Origin: Haliotis asinina
Taxonomy: Eukaryota > Mollusca > Gastropoda > Lepetellida > Haliotidae
Assembly (NCBI RefSeq): GCF_037392515.1
Contig: NC_090282.1
Span: forward strand, 31,790,554-31,854,553
Direction of reading: 5' to 3'
Length of the DNA: 64,000 nucleotides
Position numbers and translations under genes: made by a program. The first letter of the stretch is position 1; each line of letters opens with the position of its first letter. Under the pieces are notes generated by a model that saw only the letters and a list, made by a program, of their open reading frames with translations, did no database searches and was not told the origin of the DNA. Shown piece after piece: positions 57,395-64,000 of the stretch.

Positions 57395-57480
57395 AAGCCC
57401 ATTTCTGCTCTCCACCACCATGACATCGCTGGAATAATGCTAAATACAGCATCAAACCATACTCTCTCAGATGGCTATCA
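57395..57480 (+). repeat. SINE family 2, 3' half
   Basis: gtgaagcccatttctgctct.. and catcgctggaataatgctaa.. match the 3' half of family 2. It lies just after the CENPO stop codon, so it may be part of the CENPO 3' UTR. Confidence 0.65.
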
Positions 57481-57524
57481 GCACTCCTAGACCAACTGAT
57501 GAGTCCATATGCTGCAACCCATGA

Positions 57525-57664
57525 GGGGTGGTGGGGTAGGTAGCTTATGGGTTAAGTGTTCACTCATCAGCCAATAACCAGGGTTCAATTCCCCACATGG
57601 GTATGATGTGCAAAGCCATTTCTGGTGTTCCTGCAGTGCAGTTACTGGAATATTGCTAAACTAA
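57525..57664 (+). repeat. SINE family 2
   Basis: ggggtggtggggtaggtagc, gggttcaattccccacatgg, tttctggtgttcctgcagtg and actggaatattgctaaacta are in order, so this is a near full-length copy. Confidence 0.85.
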
Positions 57665-59400
57665 ACTCTGTATCATTCATAATTTATGGCTAGGGGGATG
57701 ATGATGATTTTTAGGGGGGCACCCATTTTGTTGTGGGGGTGTGGTGGTGAATAATTTTGTACACATGTACTAGGAGGAGTGAACATTTTTGTACATGTAA
57801 AATATTTAAGGGGATGCATGTGTTGAGGTGGGGAAAGGGTGTCATTGATTTTGTACAACATGGGGAGGTCTCATTTTGTACATCATGGGGAGGTCTCACT
57901 TTGTACATAAATTTTAGCTGGGTCTTCACATTGTACATGCTTCTCCATACAAATGATCATCATCCCACTAGCCAGAAATCATGAACTGCCCCTAGGTCAC
58001 TGATACAAGGATCTCGATGTCACACACAGTCATCTCTTGCACCATATGATGATAACACACTGTTGTCACACTGTTGTACATGGCACGTTAGCTATATTGT
58101 AGACTGGCTTTGCTGGAGAGATTGTGATGGAATGACAAGTGAAACCATCAACATCCTGAAGGTATAGTCAAACACTGACACACATTTACGTGCAAATTTT
58201 GAAGAATAAACTTGGTCCTGCATATTTTTAATTTTGTCAACAATTTACCTGAGGTATTTTTTTGTTTGTTTGAGCAGTCACTACACAATGGTGTTTTGCA
58301 GACATGACCAGTTATATAGGACTAAGGGAATTTCTCGTGCACATTTAGCAAATAATAAACAGATATCTGTTTAACATTTTACAGTTGTCATTGTTTAGTT
58401 TTACCTCAGTATTACTTTGCAAAATGAGTTTCACGAGAAGGGGCTATGTTATGTGAATGAATCTCTCTTAAAATCACTCTGTGCAAATGTGTGTCTTGAA
58501 CATGATCAATAAAATGTGTATGTGTACAATCTGTGTTCTCTGTCAATAACTTTATGTGGTATATTGTGATTTGGCATGTGACAATTGCATCCATCACATA
58601 ATTATTATTCATGACAGTTGTGTTCTCTCAAATCATATTGAAAATTATACACTGAATCAGAGGAACAGCAACTTTTTGTTGTATTTACCAATAAGGCTGT
58701 GGTTGTGAGTGAATGAGTGGTTATGGTTTTATCACATGAAGTAGGAGGTGGTGGGCGGGGGTTGGGTGTGTCACAAATTTGCCCATGTAGGGAATCGCTG
58801 TGGCTGTGGAACCCCTTAAGCGTAATGTCATGTCTCCATGCTCAGGGTAGGAACCTGCAGGCAACAGAGAAGATGTTTTTTCCATACCTCACTACTACCA
58901 GTCTGGAGACAACAGCCCCCTTTTGATGCATGTAATTAGAATTCGGATGTTTGAATGGGTCCTAGTCAAAATGGCCACATGTCTAAATGTACAAAGCAAC
59001 AGAGCTTCCAAGAGTGACTGAGAATGTTCCAACTTCGAGCTGTGTTTCTGAGTCGAACATCTGCAGCATGTGAAAGGAAAGTCAGCCCCACTTCCCACAA
59101 GCTGTAGATAATCAGTTCTTGACAATCCAGTTTCACAAGTGCGGTGAGTCCACCCATGACATCCATCGCATTCAATTGAGTGATTAATTAAACATCTCCG
59201 AGTATTAAAAAAGAAAACATTGCAATGTTTTAATTAAACATCTCCAAGTGTCAGATAAGAAAACATTGCTAGAGTACCTCTTGGACATAGGTATCGAAGT
59301 ATCAATTAGGAAAGTACCTCAAAAACAAACATCAAGTTTGTTGTGTGATATAACTTCTTTTGTTTGATATCAAATAATACAAATGCCATGAGCATTAAAA
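57665..59400. other. CENPO 3' region and intergenic sequence
   Basis: AATAAA motifs at 58205-58210 and about 58503-58508 could end CENPO transcripts. A 26-bp motif (ttttgtacatcatggggagg) is duplicated at about 57849-57905. A segment of about 55 bp (ttaattaaacatctcc..) is duplicated at 59184-59270. No gene was recognised. Confidence 0.45.
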
Positions 59401-59414
59401 ACTAATAAAACAAT

Positions 59415-59562
59415 GTATGGCCATTTTGACTTTTCTGTGTGGCTATTTTGGCTTTTTGTGTGGACATTTTGACTAGGGGTTGTGGCCAGTTTGACTTTTT
59501 TGTGTGGCCATTTTGACTAGGGTCAGTGTGGCCATTTTGTCGTGTGGCCATTTTGACCTGTT
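59415..59562. repeat. Degenerate minisatellite, gtgtggccattttgac motif
   Basis: The 16-bp core gtgtggccattttgac (with variants) is repeated about seven times, at spacings of roughly 18-35 bp. A single inverted copy (gtcaaaatggccacat) lies at 58966-58981. Confidence 0.8.
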
Positions 59563-61255
59563 CCTGTTTGAATTGGGTATTGGGGACTCTGTTCCGCTGG
59601 ACACTGACAAAGGTGCGTGTTGCTCAGCACTTCGAATCAGAATTTCGTTTCTTTTAATGGGTCCATTAGGGGGCGACTTGGGAAACGGTTTATTTCACTA
59701 CGTGTTCATTTGTTGGAATGAAATCAATATCGTCATGTGCATAATGACCAATGTTTTGTAAATGCTCACCGTCAGATAGAATATTAGCAAATACACATTA
59801 TTTATGTTGTCTAATACATTTTATAGGACCTATGATTGTAAAGTATCGAACATGTTAGATAATTTATCCGTTTAGTGCATGAGTGCGATGCAATTACCTG
59901 TCTGAATGGCACGTCATGGTCGTTCTTATTCCTATGCTAATCATCTTAACATACCGCCATGATTTGTTGAGTTCAGCGCAAATTGTATTTTACCCATTTG
60001 TAACCTGGTTAAACGGCGTTCCAGGAATGCGGAAGACGTGGTGATAAGAATATTGACACATAGTACTCGTGTCACCGAGTGGGACCTGAACAACGTCCTA
60101 CTGGCTGAGATTTGTACCGGACTTGCATGGATAGCTCAACGATAAACCAGCACGTCATCCTGTAATCGGGTGCGGACAAACACTCTTTTTGAGTAAAGGA
60201 GTTACTTAGTCCGATGTGTGAGATTTAAGACAGATGTTTATCGGTATCGTTCGGGGGTTTTCGACTGTTTCCATTTGTCGGCGTAGATAAATTTACGTTA
60301 CTGGCTAGCTACCAGTTATTGCCAACACCTGGCTGTAGCGCTTGCGCAGACAGCTTTACTTGTACTTTCGTAGTATTTAACACATTGACACATAGAGAGA
60401 AAAAAAACACACGACAGGTTACAAGACTTAAAATTACAGTGAGTATTCAACGTTGTACACATTACATGAATCCCTCGGAAGACGAGACCCAAACACGTCA
60501 GGGGATGATGTCACGTGACCATTAGTGTTTTGACATGAAATTTCATAAACGATGAGAACTGAATGAAAATCATCCAGGCTGTGTTGTGAATCTATGACTT
60601 GACAATTCAGTCCAGAAAAAGTGCAGATTGTAATTTGTCTGAACATACCCATAATGCCAACAGTTAATCACTTAACTTTGAATTGACCCAAATTTCAACC
60701 TCCGTTTTACGGACTCGACAGATACCATGCAGACGATACTGACAAAATATAACTGTCAATTTTCGCCTTTATCTTTTCGTTTTCCCCTGAGAAAACAAAC
60801 ATTGCGAAAATTGCAAACTACTACTCGAAATGTCAAGTTTGATAAGTTCAACCCCACGGTGACATCTCCGTTTTCCCGTCAGCTTATATCAGCATCCGTC
60901 AACATCCACAATGAGAGCGAGTTTGGGTCTTTTAATTTTGTTTAAACAAATTCCAGTTATGAAATTTCTTCAATATGTTTGAAACAATAGTTTTATTACC
61001 AAGTTTATGTCAGATTAGATGAATAACAAAAAAATCAGAAATGGCGATAACTGGTCTTGTTAGTTGTAAGGAAAGCACAATCTACACTACCGCGCTTCCT
61101 GTTGACTGCGTCTCGGAGAAACACTATTTGCAACTGTAAGCATGCAAAAAACATCAGTGAAGCTGGTCCATCATCTAGATACATTTTATTTCATTAGGTT
61201 AAGAAAAAATGGAGCAAATCGTTAAAAACTGTTTAAGAATGGCGATAACTGGTCG
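59563..61255. other. Intergenic sequence, no gene recognised
   Basis: Somewhat richer in CpG than most of the window (59990-60350) and could be a promoter for something outside my recognition. The short frames here (for example 60727-60945) match no family I know. Confidence 0.4.
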
Positions 61256-61268
61256 CTACCCAGTAGAG

Positions 61269-61496
61269 TGAGTGTGAGTGAGTGAGTATAGTTTTACGCC
61301 GCACTCGGCAATATTCCAGCTTTATGGCGTGGTCTGTAAATAATCGAGTCTGGACCAGACAATCCAGTGATCAGCAACATGAGCATCGATCTGCGCAATT
61401 GGGAACCGATGACATGTGCCAACCAAGTCAGCGTGAGCCTTTTATGGCAAGCATGGGTTGCTGAAGGCCTATTCTACCCCGGGACCTTCACGGGGC
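61269..61496 (-). repeat. SINE family 1 with 13-bp target-site duplication and internal deletion
   Basis: It is flanked by ctacccagtagag at 61256-61268 and 61497-61509. Compared with 9825-10094 it lacks about 45 bp in the middle (after caaccaagtcagcg). Confidence 0.92.
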
Positions 61497-61587
61497 CTAC
61501 CCAGTAGAGGTGGAAGCGTTCGTTTGCGTTTAAACACATTTAGTTATGATTATTTATAAGGCGCATATTTCCATGCACATTATGCGC

Positions 61588-61820
61588 GGGGTTGGTTTGT
61601 TGTTTTACTCCGCTTTCAGCATTGTTCTAGCTAAATGGTCGTGGTCTGTAAATAATCGAACCTGGACCAAACAATCCAGTGACTGACATGAACATCAATA
61701 TTCGAAATTGGGATACCATGACTTGTCAATCAAGTCAGCGAGTCTGACCACCCGATCCTTTTAGTCTCTTACAAGCATCGGTTGGTGTAGACCAACTATA
61801 ACTCGCATCTTCACGGGTTT
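61588..61820 (-). repeat. SINE family 1, diverged full-length copy
   Basis: gttttactccgctttcagca, ataatcgaacctggaccaaa, gtctgaccacccgatccttt and atcttcacgggttt are in order. The (GAGT)n tail has been lost. Confidence 0.8.
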
Positions 61821-61959
61821 ATATACAGTGACCCATTCCAACTGTTCAATTCCTTAGTATCAGTATTCCTACCATAATCACATGCAGTCAGTATATGTGG
61901 GGTGTTAGCTGCAAGGGTTTCAGTTCTGTTGAACGAAAGTCACAACGTCGATTCGACCC

Positions 61960-62196
61960 GAGGAGGTCCGGGGTAGAATAGGCCTTCGGCAACTCATGCT
62001 TGCCATGAAAGGCGACTAACGGGATCGGGTGGTCAGGCTCGCTGACTTGGTTGACACATGTCATCGGTTCCCAGTTGTGCAGATCGATGCTCATGCTGTT
62101 GATCATTGGATTGTCTTGTTCAGGCTCGATTCTTTACAGACCGCCGCCATATAGCTGTAATATTGCTGAGTGCGGCGTAAAACCAAACTCACTCAC
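61960..62196 (+). repeat. SINE family 1
   Basis: It runs from cgaggaggtccggggtagaa through gggatcgggtggtcaggctc and gctgagtgcggcgtaaaacc to a short actcactcac tail. Confidence 0.88.
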
Positions 62197-62659
62197 ATTA
62201 CGATTCGGGTAAGGTTATGTAATGCTCGGTGATCTGAGACTCGGTTAAAACAGTTTTGAGGTTACGTGGTGCAGGAATTATTCATGTCAGTATCCGTTTT
62301 TCGCCCGTGTATTTTTCATAAATGGCAAAAACATTTTATGGATTGCTCATGGTCTGACGTCTGCACTACTATCTCTTGATAACAGTCCGGAAACGTGTTC
62401 TAATTGTGTGTTGGTAGCTTTGTGTGTGTCCACTCAGTTAATGCGGATGTTTTTCATCTGCTCACTGAGACAACTGATATCCACTTCAGACACAGTATTA
62501 TCCAAGCCAACCAGTACTTTTTGTTATCTCGTCAGCGTCAGGGTAGCCTACTGTTCGCTCGTCATGCTACCACTCACTCACTTTCCAATGTCGAGCGTCA
62601 AAGAGGGAAACAGGGAGTTTGGCTTGTCATTCAGGACAGACCCTCTATCTACTAATACC

Positions 62660-62852
62660 CGCAAAGATCCGGGGTAGAATTGATCTTCAGTGACCCATGC
62701 TTGTCGTGAGAGGCGACTGACGGGATCGGGTGGTCAGGCTTTCTGACTCGGTTGATAGATGCCATGGTACCCAGTTGCTCAGATCGATACTCATGGTCTT
62801 GATCACTGGAGTATCTGGTCCCGGCTCGATTATTTACAGACTGTCGCCATGT
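62660..62852 (+). repeat. SINE family 1, 3' truncated
   Basis: It runs from ccgcaaagatccggggtaga through gggatcgggtggtcaggctt to ctcgattatttacagactgt, where the 3' tail is missing. Confidence 0.82.
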
Positions 62853-63589
62853 GCAAGTCGCTTGTCTCACAAGGGCATGGGTTCACGCTGTATTTATAGC
62901 ACTGTGCCACACAGACATGCTCATTGTGTAACTGGGTGTTTGTAAACTTCAACACTAATTTGTGAATCATGAAATAACATGATCAAACTTGCTTGGTCAG
63001 GTCACCCTAGTCCTGCTTCCCTTTGAATTATTTGCAATCGAACACATATCAATCTTGATCTGACAAGGTTGCGTCACGGGACATGTATTGTGTGTGGATT
63101 AATGAACACCAAGTGTGGACAGGGTAAACCCGAAGGCTGTTCTGGATTTAGTCGTTGGTTTGTGATATATGATAACTGTATGTGCCATCTGAACCAAAGA
63201 TCCGGGTACGAGGTCGGGGGCAGTGTGTATTATCATTAAGCAGCTGTTTTTAAACGAAAGCGCCCATTCATCTCCCATATGAGTCACTTCTTGGTCCTTG
63301 GAAACGTTGGAATTTTCCCGAGAGTAGCCATTAGTGCTCTTGACAAGTAGCTATAGGGAAATGTCCCAGCTTGAACGGGTGGCCATCATCAGTGAATTGG
63401 GTACACGGATGTAAAACTAGCTGAGTCACCACCAAACAGCTCTATCATTCAGCGTAAGAGAAAGCTGGTGTCGAGGTTTATTGATATCAAGAGTTTTATT
63501 GACATGAAAAGTTTTGTGGGTTGGCAAACGTTTTCCAACACAGAGCACTCTTTCCATAAACTACTATCCACACAGAGGCGTAATATCTG

Positions 63590-63754
63590 AGTGGGCGACT
63601 TTGGTTTTACGCCGCTGTTAGCAATAATAGAGCAATATCACGCTGGGGTACCCTAGGAACTGGCTTCACTTGTACGTACCCATGTTGGGAATCGAACCCG
63701 AGTCTTCAGCGTGACGAGCGAAAGTTTTAACTACTAGGCTATCCCACCACCCCT
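63590..63754 (-). repeat. SINE family 2
   Basis: On the minus strand it reads aggggtggtgggatagccta, gggttcgattcccaacatgg, then a diverged 3' half ending gcggcgtaaaaccaaagtcg. Confidence 0.85.
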
Positions 63755-63794
63755 AAAGGAGCAATAGGCGGTTATAGAAAACTGAAACATATAA

Positions 63795-64000
63795 CATGTA
63801 CACGCTGTTACGTGAAGTAGCATAAGTGATGCAGTGATGTAAAGCAGTATGGGTGATGTACACTATTAAGTAAAGTGATATGGGTGATGCAGATTGTTAT
63901 GTAAAGTGGTATGGGCGATGCACACCGTTATGTAAAGCAGTATGGGTGATGTACACTATTAAGTAAAGTGGTATGGGTGATGCAGATTGTTATGTAAAGT
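63795..64000. repeat. Minisatellite, 31-bp monomer in a 93-bp higher-order unit, runs off the window
   Basis: Monomers of the type gtaaagtggtatgggtgatg plus about 11 bp. The exact string gatgcagattgttatgtaaag recurs at 63886 and 63979, 93 bp apart, or three monomers. Confidence 0.85.

Noticed and set aside
60727-60945. 72-codon plus-strand ORF
   Set aside because: No recognisable domain, splice context or neighbouring exon, and its length is within chance expectation.

Overview
The window looks like animal nuclear DNA, most likely a marine gastropod close to abalone (Haliotis). Genes are broken into short exons with GT-AG introns. Coding density is low, and many copies of two tRNA-like SINE families with (GAGT)n/(ACTC)n tails are scattered through it. 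The mollusc assignment rests on recognising that SINE type from memory and on a Steamer/Mag-like retrotransposon; it is an inference. There are no bacterial operons, CRISPR arrays, rRNA genes or convincing functional tRNA genes.

Layout. (1) 1566-13398, minus: a complete 12-exon MRG15/MORF4L1 gene (chromodomain plus MRG domain, 353 aa). (2) 14530-19632, plus: a complete 4-coding-exon FBXW2 gene (F-box plus WD40, 471 aa), divergent from MRG15. The start codons are 1.13 kb apart, so the two may share a promoter region. (3) 23191-25675, plus: a 3-exon homologue of human C3orf38 (DUF4518, 367 aa). (4) 29691-35183, minus: a gene I do not recognise, which I assembled from four phase-compatible exons. 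It is Tyr/Lys-rich with a repeated PISM...REYKY motif. (5) 38447(?)-57279, plus: the kinetochore gene CENPO, six coding exons, the first of them tentative. Its intron 1 holds a complete Ty3/gypsy-type LTR retrotransposon (39414-44041, minus) with two apparently identical 152-bp LTRs, itself inserted into a SINE. Its intron 3 holds a 78-bp minisatellite that stays in frame with the preceding exon. Its intron 4 holds an intronless rhodopsin-family GPCR gene (52332-53663) and a tandem array with a period of about 173 bp. (6) 57280-64000: no recognised gene; SINEs, short tandem repeats and a 31-bp minisatellite that runs off the window end.

The genes do not form a pathway. MRG15 reads H3K36 methylation in chromatin complexes, FBXW2 is an SCF ubiquitin-ligase receptor, CENPO belongs to the inner kinetochore, and the GPCR is an orphan peptide-type receptor. 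All exon structures were read by eye from splice sites, reading phase and family similarity, without transcript data. In each complete gene model the exon lengths sum to a multiple of three. Most of the unusual structure lies in introns: fold-back elements, minisatellites whose unit is a multiple of three bases and so give long false ORFs, and nested insertions.
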